Shown here: positions 15,626-23,772 of the stretch, in pieces
Numbering within the stretch: position 1 is the stretch's first letter
Layout: each line of letters opens with the position of its first letter
Source: an uncultured Ruminococcus sp.
GTDB lineage: Bacteria; Bacillota; Clostridia; Oscillospirales; CAG-272
Length of the DNA stretch: 24,820 nt
Direction: 5' to 3'
Assembly: GCA_902766115.1 (NCBI GenBank)
Contig: CACXCL010000140.1
Location: forward strand, 1 to 24,820
The notes under the pieces: generated by a model
The model's database searches: none
What the model saw: the letters and a program-made list of their open reading frames with translations, nothing else
What the model was told of the DNA's origin: nothing
Made by a program: the position numbers and the translations under genes

Positions 15626-15680
15626 AAACGGAGCTTCGTATGCAGGAAAACGGAGCGAGAAATAAAGGGTCGGCTGTTAC

Positions 15681-16094
15681 TTAATTACTCTTTTTCTTGA
15701 AGGCGCCTTTTATCTTTTCGATGAGCTCGGGGGAGCGTTCCACGAGACCGATGACCTGGGAAGCAGTGTCCGCAGGAGCCGCCGCCGCGCCGACGTTCAG
15801 CATCTCTGCTTTCCCCTCGGGACTGATAACGATAAATGCAACGGGAGAAACGGTGATGCCGGTCCCGCCGCCGCCTCCGAAGCTGTTCGGGGTGGCCTTT
15901 CCTTCCTTGTCGTCGCCCTTCTTTTTGTAGTCGATGCCTCCGGAAACGTAGCCCACGGAGATCTTGGAGATGGGTATCAGAGTCGTTCCCGATCCGGTGA
16001 CTATGGGATCGCCGATGATGGTGTTCGCGTCGAGCATCGTCCTGATGTTCTCCAGAGACGCGTTGATCATGTCTTTTAATTTGTTGTCTTCCAT
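15681..16094 (-). CDS. ytfJ: GerW/YtfJ-family sporulation protein
   Basis: 137 aa. The family pattern is clear: N-terminal helix LENIRTMLDANTIIGDPI (15-32), then TLIPISKISVGYVSGGID, a charged insert (KKKGDDKEGKA), the glycine run FGGGGGTGITVSPVAFIVI and the C-terminal helical segment. In Bacillus subtilis this protein is needed for germination with lysozyme-type cortex lysis, and it is made in the forespore; homologues also occur in Clostridia not shown to sporulate. The gene follows a DUF2953 gene by 29 bases, the same partner as in Bacillus (ytfI-ytfJ), which strengthens both calls. It hints at, but does not prove, a spore-forming ancestry. Confidence 0.94.
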   Translation of the reverse strand: MEDNKLKDMINASLENIRTMLDANTIIGDPIVTGSGTTLIPISKISVGYVSGGIDYKKKGDDKEGKATPNSFGGGGGTGITVSPVAFIVISPEGKAEMLNVGAAAAPADTASQVIGLVERSPELIEKIKGAFKKKSN

Positions 16095-16123
16095 TGATTT
16101 ATCCTTCCTTCCGGTAAGTTTCT

Positions 16124-16789
16124 TTATTTATCTTCTCTGCCGCCGGACTTCCTTGTCAGGACGGCAAGACCGATACGCAAAACGTTGATGAGTCTGATGC
16201 CTACGGTGGCGTCGGCGGCGAACGTGATTTTTCCGGAGAGAAAATCCGCGTCGGCGGAAACGGCTCCGGGATCCGCGCGAAAAGTGACTGCCCCGGGCAG
16301 GATCTCCGTCAGATATGCGAGCCCCTGCGCCACGATCCCGTATTTCTTCGCCGTTTCAGCCGCGTCTTCTCCGCCCACCGTGACGTGGAGACGTTTTACG
16401 TTGACGCAGATCTTTTTCGAGTATTTTCCCGCTGTTTTGACAGCGAATTCCGCAAGTGACTTTATTTCCTCTATCCGCCGGGAAAGGTTTTTTTTCTCCC
16501 CGTCCTCGCTCTCGGCGTTTTTCTTCGCCTTTTCCTCTTCTTCCTCTGCCTTTTTTTCGGAACGTTCCTTTTTCAGCTTTTCAGTCAGACTGAGATACTT
16601 CTTCTGGGAAAACTTCGAAAGACGTACTTTTTTTCGCTTCTTTTTTCGCGGAAAGATCTTTATGAGGACCGGTCCCAGTCCCGCCCGGACCTTCAGCGGA
16701 TCTCCCGTTTCGATACGTACCCTGGCCTTCGCCGCCAGAAGCAGGACGAAGAAGAGAACGACGGCGGAAATAATGATAAGCGGTTTCAT
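16124..16789 (-). CDS. DUF2953 membrane-anchored protein (YtfI-like)
   Basis: 221 aa. One N-terminal membrane segment (about 3-20), a short beta stretch (RVRIETGDPLKVRAGLGPVLIKIFP), a very basic turn (KKKRKKVRLSK), a long Lys/Glu-rich probable coiled coil (about 62-105), then an alpha/beta C-terminal domain with VKRLHVTVGGEDAAETAKKYGIVAQ (about 133-157) and a final hydrophobic helix. This matches the DUF2953 family, whose biochemical role is unknown but which is a standing neighbour of GerW/YtfJ in Bacillota. It overlaps the scpB stop by 4 bases (ATGA), so translation is coupled. The charged central insert seems longer than I expect for the family, but I cannot measure that here. Confidence 0.82.
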   Translation of the reverse strand: MKPLIIISAVVLFFVLLLAAKARVRIETGDPLKVRAGLGPVLIKIFPRKKKRKKVRLSKFSQKKYLSLTEKLKKERSEKKAEEEEEKAKKNAESEDGEKKNLSRRIEEIKSLAEFAVKTAGKYSKKICVNVKRLHVTVGGEDAAETAKKYGIVAQGLAYLTEILPGAVTFRADPGAVSADADFLSGKITFAADATVGIRLINVLRIGLAVLTRKSGGREDK

Positions 16790-17520
16790 TCCGTCTCACC
16801 GGAGCTTTTTTCGCCTTCGTCGAGTTCCGTTTTGATCTTGTACTGACCGGATATCTCCGTCAAACCGTCGCCGATGATATCGTCGCGCGATACCGCGGGA
16901 AGCTCGGCGAGGGAAGAGAGTCCGAAGACCCTGAGAAAACTCTCCGTTGTTCTGTACAGCCGCGGGTGACCGGGCACGTCGAGCCGACCGCAGGACTCGA
17001 TGAGCCCCTTGTCGAGCAGCGACGAAACCGTATAGCTCGAATCGACTCCGCGCACCGTGTCGATGTAGACTCTTGTCACAGGCTGATTGTATGCGATAAT
17101 GGCGAGCACCTCGAGGGAGGAGTTCGACAGATTTCCGCCTCTCCTGATGCCCAGCGCTTCTCTGACGTACCTGCCGTATTCCTCTTTTGTGCAGAGTTGA
17201 CAGGAATCGGGGTAGACCGCAAGCATCACGCCGCGCTCCGTATCGCCCGCTCCGTTGTATCTGTCCGCGTAATCGCCGACGATCCTCCGGCAGAGACCCG
17301 CTGTGATCCCCAGCACCTCTCCGAGTTTGGCGTAGGTGACCGGGTGACCTGCGGCGAAAAGCACCGCCTCGATTATCCTCTCGCACTTTGGCACATCTCC
17401 GGACAGGTCTTCCGCTGCCGCATCGTCCGACGTCATGCACTCGCCGACGGTGAGCTCGTCCCCGAGTCCCGCGGCGTCTGCTATGGTCCTCTTTTCTTCG
17501 ATACCGTTTATGTTGTCCAA
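16786..17520 (-). CDS. scpB: Segregation and condensation protein ScpB
   Basis: 244 aa. Two winged-helix domains, the family fold, span about 46-205: CERIIEAVLFAAGHPVTYAKLGEVLG near the start and LSNSSLEVLAIIAYNQPVTRVYIDTVRGVDSSYTVSSLLDKGLIE in the second, with the late GHPRLYRTTESFL signature. ScpB dimers bind ScpA and close the SMC ring in chromosome segregation. An acidic extension of about 44 residues precedes the first domain and about 35 residues follow the second, both more variable. The start is a TTG with GGAGG 10 bases before it; an ATG at residue 29 lacks a ribosome binding site. It is 21 bases after scpA. Confidence 0.95.
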   Translation of the reverse strand: MDNINGIEEKRTIADAAGLGDELTVGECMTSDDAAAEDLSGDVPKCERIIEAVLFAAGHPVTYAKLGEVLGITAGLCRRIVGDYADRYNGAGDTERGVMLAVYPDSCQLCTKEEYGRYVREALGIRRGGNLSNSSLEVLAIIAYNQPVTRVYIDTVRGVDSSYTVSSLLDKGLIESCGRLDVPGHPRLYRTTESFLRVFGLSSLAELPAVSRDDIIGDGLTEISGQYKIKTELDEGEKSSGETE

Positions 17521-17541
17521 GTGGCACGTACCTCCGTTTGT

Positions 17542-18324
17542 TTATTCCGTAAGTCCGCTGAACGCGTCGGACAGAGCCTCGTCCGTGGCCTCTTCGCTGA
17601 GGCGCACGCTTATATGGGACGTTGCCGTGACGACGCCGTCCACCTCCTCGGCGTCCTCAAGGGACACGGTGACGTATCCGCTTTTGAAAAGCTCCAGGAT
17701 CGCCATGAACTTGGCAATGAGCTCGGATCTTCCCGCCGATACGAAATATTCGTCGAGGAACAGCTTTCCGTTGCGTCTCAACCTTGACACCAGATGCGTC
17801 GCCACCTCCACCACGGATACCGCGGGAGGCGCCACGAACTGAGTGAATTTGTCCCTCTCCCGTTCATCGTTGACGGGCGATTCCTTCATGGCTTTGACCA
17901 GCGCGGCGCGGAGCAGTTCAACGTCGTGATCCGCAACGAATGACTTGTCGACCCCTATCTCGTCCTGATCCTTTACCATTCTCGCGCCGAAGGTGGAGTA
18001 GAGATTGCTCATCTCCGCCGCGGCGGCCTTTGCCCGCTTGTATTCCAGCATGGCCTCAACCAGCGCCGCTCTCGGGTCCTCGTCGTTCTCCTGCTTCGGC
18101 AGGAGCATACGGCTCTTGATGAGCATCAGCTCGCTGGCCATCACGAGGAACTCGGACGCGATCTCGATATCGCGGTTTTCCTCCGCGTTGATGTATTCCA
18201 TGTACTGATCGCACAGCAGGGCGATGGGAATGTCGCTGATGTCGATCTTGTTTTTCGAGATCAGCGTCAGCAGAAGATCGAGAGGACCTTCGAACTGATC
18301 CAGCTTATAGCTTATCGTTTCCAA
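17542..18324 (-). CDS. scpA: Segregation and condensation protein ScpA (kleisin)
   Basis: 260 aa, usual length. The N-terminal signature FEGPLDLLLTLISKNKIDISDIPI (12-35) is the SMC-neck-binding part of the kleisin; MASELMLIKSRMLLPK (67-82) follows; a variable middle links to the C-terminal winged helix (about 185-250, LIAKFMAILELFKSGYVTVS) that contacts the SMC head. It joins SMC and ScpB into the condensin that organises newly replicated DNA. The start is TTG, with AAGGAG 7 bases upstream. It follows the site-2 protease gene by 12 bases and precedes scpB, the standard Bacillota order. smc itself is not in the window. Confidence 0.96.
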   Translation of the reverse strand: METISYKLDQFEGPLDLLLTLISKNKIDISDIPIALLCDQYMEYINAEENRDIEIASEFLVMASELMLIKSRMLLPKQENDEDPRAALVEAMLEYKRAKAAAAEMSNLYSTFGARMVKDQDEIGVDKSFVADHDVELLRAALVKAMKESPVNDERERDKFTQFVAPPAVSVVEVATHLVSRLRRNGKLFLDEYFVSAGRSELIAKFMAILELFKSGYVTVSLEDAEEVDGVVTATSHISVRLSEEATDEALSDAFSGLTE

Positions 18325-18336
18325 AGTCTCTCTCCT

Positions 18337-19023
18337 TTACAGCCCGGGGATAAGCCCGATCAGATTGTTGAATCCTTTAAAAATACCGTTTACGGCGATA
18401 CCGAGCGGTCTTGTGACGATCCCCGTATAGAGCAGGAGCATGAAACCCAGCATGATGTATCTCTCGTATTTCATCACGCCGAAGTAGTATTTCGGAGGCA
18501 GGAACGTAAGGAATATCCGCGATCCGTCAAGCGGAGGTATGGGGATCAGGTTGAAAAGACCGAGCGAGAGATTGAGCCATGCGAAGAGATAGAAGAAAGT
18601 GACCACCGCTTTTGCGAAATTCAGCGCGAAGGCGGAAGACGCGAGTGTCAGGGTCGAGTTGAACACCGCGACGAAGATCCTGTAAAACAGGACTCCGAAA
18701 AAGCCCATGATAAAGTTCGACACGGGTCCCGCGAGCGCGGTCAGCGCCATGTCCCGCCTCGGCTTCTTGAAGTATCTTACGTTAATGGGAACCGGCTTCG
18801 CCCATCCGAAACGGAAGAGGATCATACAGATCGTTCCGATTGGGTCAAGATGTTTCAAGGGATTGAGGGTCAACCGCCCCAAATTCCGGGCCGTGGGGTC
18901 GCCGAGCTTCATCGCCATCCATCCGTGGCTCACCTCGTGAACGGTAAGCGCCAGCAGGATCACCGGCAGGGAAAGGAGCAGCTCCGTTATGCTTTCCCTT
19001 GTAAAGTTGAATAACGCGTTCAA
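18337..19023 (-). CDS. Site-2 protease family (M50) membrane metallopeptidase
   Basis: 228 aa with five to six membrane segments. The zinc site is complete: H29-E-V-S-H33 in the first segment and the third ligand D166 in NLIPIPPLDGSR (158-169). The compact form without a PDZ domain, next to scpA, is a recurrent Bacillota arrangement of uncharacterised rhomboid-like/M50 proteins (YwhC/YdcA-like); this is not RseP/RasP, which is longer. Substrate unknown. The start is TTG, with CAGGAG 8 bases upstream, and lies 26 bases after the lysA stop. Mechanism (intramembrane cleavage) is inferred from family. Confidence 0.93.
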   Translation of the reverse strand: MNALFNFTRESITELLLSLPVILLALTVHEVSHGWMAMKLGDPTARNLGRLTLNPLKHLDPIGTICMILFRFGWAKPVPINVRYFKKPRRDMALTALAGPVSNFIMGFFGVLFYRIFVAVFNSTLTLASSAFALNFAKAVVTFFYLFAWLNLSLGLFNLIPIPPLDGSRIFLTFLPPKYYFGVMKYERYIMLGFMLLLYTGIVTRPLGIAVNGIFKGFNNLIGLIPGL

Positions 19024-19049
19024 ATCTTTGTCTCCTGAAAAACAGTATT

Positions 19050-20348
19050 TTACTCGTCAAGCGCGAGCATATCGTCCAATGTTTCGCGACGCACCGCGGT
19101 CTTTATCCCGTCCTTTGATATGAACATCACCGGCGGGCGCGGTACGCGGTTGTAGTTTGACGCCATGGAGTAGTTGTACGCTCCGGTGACGAGTACCGCG
19201 ATGACGTCTCCCCGCTCCGGCCGCGCGATCTTCACGTTCTCCGCCAGCAGGTCGCCGCTCTCGCAGCACCGTCCGGCGACGGTGGTCTCAAAGTCGGCGG
19301 GCGACGAGGCGCGGGACGCGTTTACAACGGTATACCTCGACTGATAGAGCGTATACCTCGGGTTATCGGTCATGCCGCCGTCCACTGAAACGTAGTTCCT
19401 GAATCCTGGTATTTCCTTGACGGACCCCGCCGTGTAGAGAGTGACTCCCGCGGCTGCCACCATCGAGCGTCCGGGCTCCATGAATATCGTCGGTCTGTCT
19501 ATACCGAGCTCCCGGCACGTCCGGTCGATCTCGTCCGCCACAAGCCCGATGTTTTCTTCATACGAAATCGCGGGATCGTCTTCGGTGTAGCGGACTCCGA
19601 AGCCGCCGCCCAGGTTGAGGACGGTCCCTTCATATCCGCAGGTGTCCTTTATGTGCGCGATGAACCGGAGCATGATATCGGCGGCGTCCGTGAAGGGCTC
19701 GGTGTCGAATATCTGCGAACCGACGTGGCAGTGCAGACCGTCAAGCTCCACGTTGGGGAGCGTCATGGCGAGGCGGACCACCGCCTCCGCCTGACCCGTC
19801 TCGATGGCGGAGCCGAATTTCGAGTCTACGGATCCGGTGACGATCTTTTTATGCGTATGAGGATCGATCCCGGGGGCGATGCGGAGCAGGATCTTCTGCT
19901 TCACGCCGTACTCTCCGGCGATCCTGTCCAGCGCCAGAAGCTCGTCCACTCCGTCGGTGACGAAGTGACCGATCCCGCGGCTTACGGCGTATCTTATATC
20001 GTCGTCGGACTTGTTGTTTCCGTGGAAGAAAACACGACCGGGATCGAATCCGGCGGCCTCTGCCGTGGCGATCTCCCCGGGGGAGACGCAGTCCGCCATC
20101 ATATCTTCTTCCCGGAGGATCTCGTACAGTTTCTTCACGCATAGCGCCTTTCCGGCGTACACCGGAGATGACGCCCCTCCGAAGTGCCGTGCGAACGCGT
20201 CTTTATACATCCTGCAGGCAGAGCGAACCGCGTCCTCGTCTATGAAGATCGCCGGAGTGCCGTATTCCTTTGCAAGCTCCACGGCGTCCCTGCCGCAGAC
20301 GGTCAGGTGACCGGATCCGTTTATGTCGAATGACGGATGAAGTATCAT
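19050..20348 (-). CDS. lysA: Diaminopimelate decarboxylase
   Basis: 432 aa, usual length. It makes L-lysine from meso-diaminopimelate using pyridoxal phosphate, the last step of the pathway. K67 in VYAGKAL binds the cofactor; other family features are HCHVGSQIF (barrel strand near 205), NLGGGFGVRY, EPGRSMVAAAG (phosphate and cofactor contacts) and CESGDLL, the CExxD motif that supplies the substrate-binding cysteine from the partner subunit. The barrel comes first, the C-terminal beta domain second. The ATG has AGAGG 7 bases upstream. The gene lies between ysxC and the protease gene; no other lysine-pathway gene is in the window and there is no room for a lysine riboswitch in the 23-base gap, so it depends on the array's transcription. 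Confidence 0.96.
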   Translation of the reverse strand: MILHPSFDINGSGHLTVCGRDAVELAKEYGTPAIFIDEDAVRSACRMYKDAFARHFGGASSPVYAGKALCVKKLYEILREEDMMADCVSPGEIATAEAAGFDPGRVFFHGNNKSDDDIRYAVSRGIGHFVTDGVDELLALDRIAGEYGVKQKILLRIAPGIDPHTHKKIVTGSVDSKFGSAIETGQAEAVVRLAMTLPNVELDGLHCHVGSQIFDTEPFTDAADIMLRFIAHIKDTCGYEGTVLNLGGGFGVRYTEDDPAISYEENIGLVADEIDRTCRELGIDRPTIFMEPGRSMVAAAGVTLYTAGSVKEIPGFRNYVSVDGGMTDNPRYTLYQSRYTVVNASRASSPADFETTVAGRCCESGDLLAENVKIARPERGDVIAVLVTGAYNYSMASNYNRVPRPPVMFISKDGIKTAVRRETLDDMLALDE

Positions 20349-20371
20349 AAATTTGCCTCTTTCTTTTGTTT

Positions 20372-20974
20372 TCAGACCTCGCAGAACGAGGATATCACGC
20401 CCCAGAGCTCGTCCCGCCCAGCGTGAGTTTCCGCGGAGTACAGGATCGTCCCGGCGGCAGCCCCGCAGAGCTCCTCCCCGGCGACCTTTCCCCGCGCCTC
20501 CGCCTTTTTTGTGGCGTTCAGCTTGTCGGATTTCGTCAGGACGACGACGTGCGGTATCCCGGATTCTTTCATATACGCCAGCATGTCGAGATCGTCCCTC
20601 GTGGGTCCGATACGGCTGTCAATGAGCTGTACCACAAGTTTCAGCCTGTCGGCGTTGCCGTTATTCGTGAAATACCCGTCTGTCAGCGCCGACCACCGCC
20701 TTATATCGGCGGCGGAGCGTTTTGCAAATCCGTAACCGGGCAGATCCACCAGGTACAGCCTGCGGTCGATGTCGTAGAAATTCACCGTTACCGTTTTCCC
20801 GGGGGAAGCGCTGGTCCTCGCGAGAGACTTGCGCCTCAGAAGCGAGTTGATAAGCGAGCTTTTACCCACGTTGGAGCGGCCTGAGAAGGCGACCTGCGGC
20901 AGACCGTCCTTCGGAAACTGATCCGGCCGTCCCGCGGTGATTTTAAGCGTTGCGTTGTTAAGATTGAGTTTCAT
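20372..20974 (-). CDS. ysxC: Ribosome biogenesis GTPase YsxC/EngB
   Basis: 200 aa, usual length. GTPase motifs: G1 GRSNVGKSS (32-40), G2 region SPGKTVTVNFY (57-67), G3 DLPG (77-80), G4 TKSD (147-150) and a SAE-like G5 (YSAETHAG, near 180). The family helps late assembly of the large ribosomal subunit and is essential in Bacillus. It directly follows lon by 22 bases, the conserved lon-ysxC pair of Bacillota. Nothing in it departs from the family. Confidence 0.96.
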   Translation of the reverse strand: MKLNLNNATLKITAGRPDQFPKDGLPQVAFSGRSNVGKSSLINSLLRRKSLARTSASPGKTVTVNFYDIDRRLYLVDLPGYGFAKRSAADIRRWSALTDGYFTNNGNADRLKLVVQLIDSRIGPTRDDLDMLAYMKESGIPHVVVLTKSDKLNATKKAEARGKVAGEELCGAAAGTILYSAETHAGRDELWGVISSFCEV

Positions 20975-20996
20975 TCAACAGTCCCTCCGCGTTCCG

Positions 20997-23441
20997 TCAG
21001 GGCTTTGTTCTGCCTCTTCTTCTGGCGGGACGAACCTCTGCGGGATCGCGGAATCGGGTCTGCTCGTCCGCCTCGGCGGCTTTTTTCACCTGCGGAGCGG
21101 GCGCCTCGTCCCTCTGTCTCAGAACGCTTTCAAGTACTTCGTCGATCTTCATGCAGGGGATGAAGGTCACCCCGCCGCGCACCTCCGGATCGAGCTTTTC
21201 CAGGTCCTTCACGTTCTGCTTCGGTATGATTATTCTCTTAATTCCCGCGTTATAAGCGGCGGTGGCTTTTTCCCTCAGTCCTCCGATGGGCAGGACCCGG
21301 CCTGTCAGCGTGATCTCGCCGGTCATGGCGGTGTCGCATCGCACGCGCCTTCCGCTGAGGGTGCTGACGAGAGACGACACGATGGTGACCCCGGCGGACG
21401 GACCGTCCTTCGGGACGGCTCCCTCGGGAACGTGGATATGTATGTCGCGCGTTTTATAGAAGCTCGCGTCGACTCCAAGCTCTCCGGAGTGTGCGCGTAT
21501 GTAGCTGACGGCGATCTTCGCCGATTCCTTCATCACGTCTCCGAGAGTCCCGGTCAGCTCCAGCTTTCCCGACCCTTCCATCACGGCGGTCTCGATCTTC
21601 AGCACGTCGCCGCCCACCTCGGTGTAGGCGAGACCGTTGACCACGCCCACGGGGTCGGTCTTATACATATCGTCGTCCACGAAGCGGCGGCCGCCCAGCA
21701 TCCTGCCCACTTCCTCACGGTCCACGGTGACGGACTTGGCTTCCTCGGAGGCTATCTTCCTCGCCGCTTTGCGGCAGATGGATGAGATCTCCCTCTCGAG
21801 GTTGCGCACGCCTGATTCTCTCGTGTACCCGTCGATAAGCTCGCTTATGGCGTCGTCCTTTATCCTGCACGTCCTGCCGGTGAGCCCGTGCCTCTTCAGC
21901 TGTTTCGGCACCAGGAAACGCTTCGCGATATCCATCTTTTCTGTGGGAGTGTAGGTGTGCAGCTCGATGATTTCCATTCTGTCGATCAGCGGCGCGGGGA
22001 CCGTCTCAAGCGTGTTTGCGGTGGCGATGAACACGCAGTCCGAGAGATCCACCGGTATCTCCACAAAGTGGTCGCGGAACGCCTTGTTCTGCTCGCCGTC
22101 CAGCACCTCCAGCAGGGCGGAGGACGGATCGCCGTGGATGTCGCTGCCCAGCTTGTCGACCTCGTCCAGCTGGATCAGGGGGTTCATGACCCCGGCGTCG
22201 ATGATGGCGCTGATGATCCTGCCGGGCATGGAGCCGATGTAGGTTTTTCTGTGACCGCGGATGTCGGATTCGTCCCTCACTCCTCCGAGAGATATGCGGA
22301 CGTACTTCCGTTTCATGGCGCGGGCGATGGATATGCCGAGGGACGTCTTTCCCACTCCGGGAGGACCCACGAAACAAAGTATCTGATTCTTCAGCTCCGG
22401 GTTGAGCTTCTTCACGGCGAGATATTCGATTATGCGGTCTTTGATATCCGTGAGTCCGGAGTGATCCGCATCGAGGATCTTCTTCGCGGCGGCGATGTTC
22501 AGCCGGTCGGTCGTGGTCTTGCCCCAGGGAATGTCGAGGCATACGTCGAGATAATTGCGGGAGACCGTCGCCTCGGGCGAACCGAAGGGGGTCTTCGCAA
22601 GGCGGCTCACTTCCTTGAGGAGCTTTTTCTTCACTTCCTCGGGCATTGTCGCGGACTCTATCTTCTCGTAGTACTCCGCCACGTCGTCGGAGGAGTCGAT
22701 CCCCAGCTCGCTCTGTATGACCTTCATCTGCTCGCGCAGATAGTAGTCCCTCTGATTGTCGTCCATCTGCTCCTTGACCTTTTTGTGTATCTGCATTTCG
22801 GTCTTGAGCAGTTTGGTCTCGTTTTCGAGCAGCACGGTCACAAGCTCCAGCCGCTTCATGGGGTCGATGCAGTCCAGGACTTCCTGTTTGTCCTGATAGC
22901 GCACCAGTGCTCCGGCGGCGATGAAGTCCGCCATCTGCCCGGGGTTCTTGATGGATCGCGCGGCGGCAGTCATATCCGAGGATACGGACGGCAGGTAGTT
23001 CAGAATTGTCTTCAGCGCCGCCGCCGCTTCGCGCATAAGAGCCTCGGCTCTCACGTCGGAGGGGGTGTGATCGCTGGTCATCATTTTCGACATGACCTCC
23101 GCGGTAAAATACCCGTCCGACTCGAAAAGGGAGGTGACGATACCGCGGCAAACTCCCTCGGCGATGACCCGGACGGTCCCTTCGGGAGTTTTCAGAGTAT
23201 GTCTGATCTTCGAGATGCAGCCTGTTTTGTAGAGATCGGCGGCGGTGGGCTCGTCGACCGCGATATCCCTCTGCGATATCAGCAGGACGTACATGTCGCC
23301 GTCGAGGGCGGCGTTCGCCGCGTTTATGGAGATCTCCCGCTGAAGTTCGAAGTTGACGGGCGTGCCGGGGAACGCCACAAGCCCCCTGAGGGGGATCACC
23401 GGGAGAGTCAGACTGTCGATTTTTTCAAAATACTTGGGCAT
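20997..23441 (-). CDS. lon: ATP-dependent protease Lon
   Basis: 814 aa, typical LonA. An N-terminal substrate-recognition domain (about 10-205) and a coiled-coil segment precede the AAA+ module with Walker A GPPGVGKT (359-366) and Walker B IQLDEVDK (423-430); the protease domain carries the catalytic S682 in PKDGPSAG and K725 in GGLREKATAA. A basic/Pro tail (RPARRRGRTKP) ends the protein. It degrades damaged and selected regulatory proteins in the cytoplasm. It heads the long - strand array. The ATG follows AAGGAA by about 10 bases; a promoter with an extended -10 lies about 55 bases upstream. No HrcA or CtsR site was seen in front of it. Confidence 0.97.
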   Translation of the reverse strand: MPKYFEKIDSLTLPVIPLRGLVAFPGTPVNFELQREISINAANAALDGDMYVLLISQRDIAVDEPTAADLYKTGCISKIRHTLKTPEGTVRVIAEGVCRGIVTSLFESDGYFTAEVMSKMMTSDHTPSDVRAEALMREAAAALKTILNYLPSVSSDMTAAARSIKNPGQMADFIAAGALVRYQDKQEVLDCIDPMKRLELVTVLLENETKLLKTEMQIHKKVKEQMDDNQRDYYLREQMKVIQSELGIDSSDDVAEYYEKIESATMPEEVKKKLLKEVSRLAKTPFGSPEATVSRNYLDVCLDIPWGKTTTDRLNIAAAKKILDADHSGLTDIKDRIIEYLAVKKLNPELKNQILCFVGPPGVGKTSLGISIARAMKRKYVRISLGGVRDESDIRGHRKTYIGSMPGRIISAIIDAGVMNPLIQLDEVDKLGSDIHGDPSSALLEVLDGEQNKAFRDHFVEIPVDLSDCVFIATANTLETVPAPLIDRMEIIELHTYTPTEKMDIAKRFLVPKQLKRHGLTGRTCRIKDDAISELIDGYTRESGVRNLEREISSICRKAARKIASEEAKSVTVDREEVGRMLGGRRFVDDDMYKTDPVGVVNGLAYTEVGGDVLKIETAVMEGSGKLELTGTLGDVMKESAKIAVSYIRAHSGELGVDASFYKTRDIHIHVPEGAVPKDGPSAGVTIVSSLVSTLSGRRVRCDTAMTGEITLTGRVLPIGGLREKATAAYNAGIKRIIIPKQNVKDLEKLDPEVRGGVTFIPCMKIDEVLESVLRQRDEAPAPQVKKAAEADEQTRFRDPAEVRPARRRGRTKP

Positions 23442-23496
23442 TGATGGGGTTTCCTTTCACCGGGACTTGCCGGATGGTAAAATTCAGTCATCTTAC

Positions 23497-23505
23497 AGTA
23501 TACCA
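23497..23505 (-). promoter_or_regulatory. Extended -10 promoter of lon
   Basis: On the - strand, TGG is followed by -10 TATACT (23497-23502), an extended -10 element. No good -35 hexamer is found at 16-18 bases, which extended -10 promoters tolerate. Upstream sequence is AT-rich with A/T runs. Confidence 0.65.
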
Positions 23506-23580
23506 TATCGGCGGACAAAAATCTATATTAAATTTAATAATATTATCGGTGGACCGTGCCGTTTTTTGGGCGAAAACCGC

Positions 23581-23609
23581 TTGCGGGAGATGCGGCGTTA
23601 TGGTATAAT
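23581..23609 (+). promoter_or_regulatory. Distal promoter of the GNAT-rqcH unit
   Basis: -35 TTGCGG (23581-23586), a 17-base spacer and consensus -10 TATAAT (23604-23609) preceded by TGG as an extended element. Transcripts would carry a leader of about 155 bases before the TTG start at 23773. Confidence 0.72.
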
Positions 23610-23696
23610 CCAGTTGGATACGTACTCACAGTGCGTTTTGAACGTCCGCGTCGGGATATGCCGCTCATCGCGCGTTCCGTGATGGGTGAGCCGCCG

Positions 23697-23725
23697 TTGG
23701 CATTCCCCGGAGGGTCGGATAAAAT
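23697..23725 (+). promoter_or_regulatory. Proximal promoter of the GNAT-rqcH unit
   Basis: -35 TTGGCA (23697-23702), a 17-base spacer and -10 TAAAAT (23720-23725). It would give a leader of about 40 bases. Weaker than the distal promoter but correctly spaced. Confidence 0.55.
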
Positions 23726-23772
23726 TGTATTTGAAATAACGTCCCGCCGGGCGGGAGAGGGAGGACAGGATT

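Larger units (their letters stand above)
23442..23772. other. Divergent intergenic region with at least three promoters
   Basis: 331 bases without a convincing gene. The left part (about 23495-23550) is AT-rich and contains the lon promoter; the middle and right hold two tandem + strand promoters for the acetyltransferase-rqcH unit. 23743-23755 is a tight CCCGCC/GGCGGG palindrome just before the ribosome binding site of the gene at 23773. Small open frames crossing this region lack ribosome binding sites. Confidence 0.7.

Noticed and set aside
21888..23444. 518-codon open frame on the + strand opposite lon
   Set aside because: Lies wholly antisense to a complete lon with all catalytic motifs. 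GC-rich codon bias produces such mirror frames, and its His/Gly/Arg/Val-rich translation has no recognisable domain.
23442..23520. CtsR or HrcA heat-shock operator before lon
   Set aside because: No GGTCAAA-type repeat and no CIRCE-type inverted repeat could be found.
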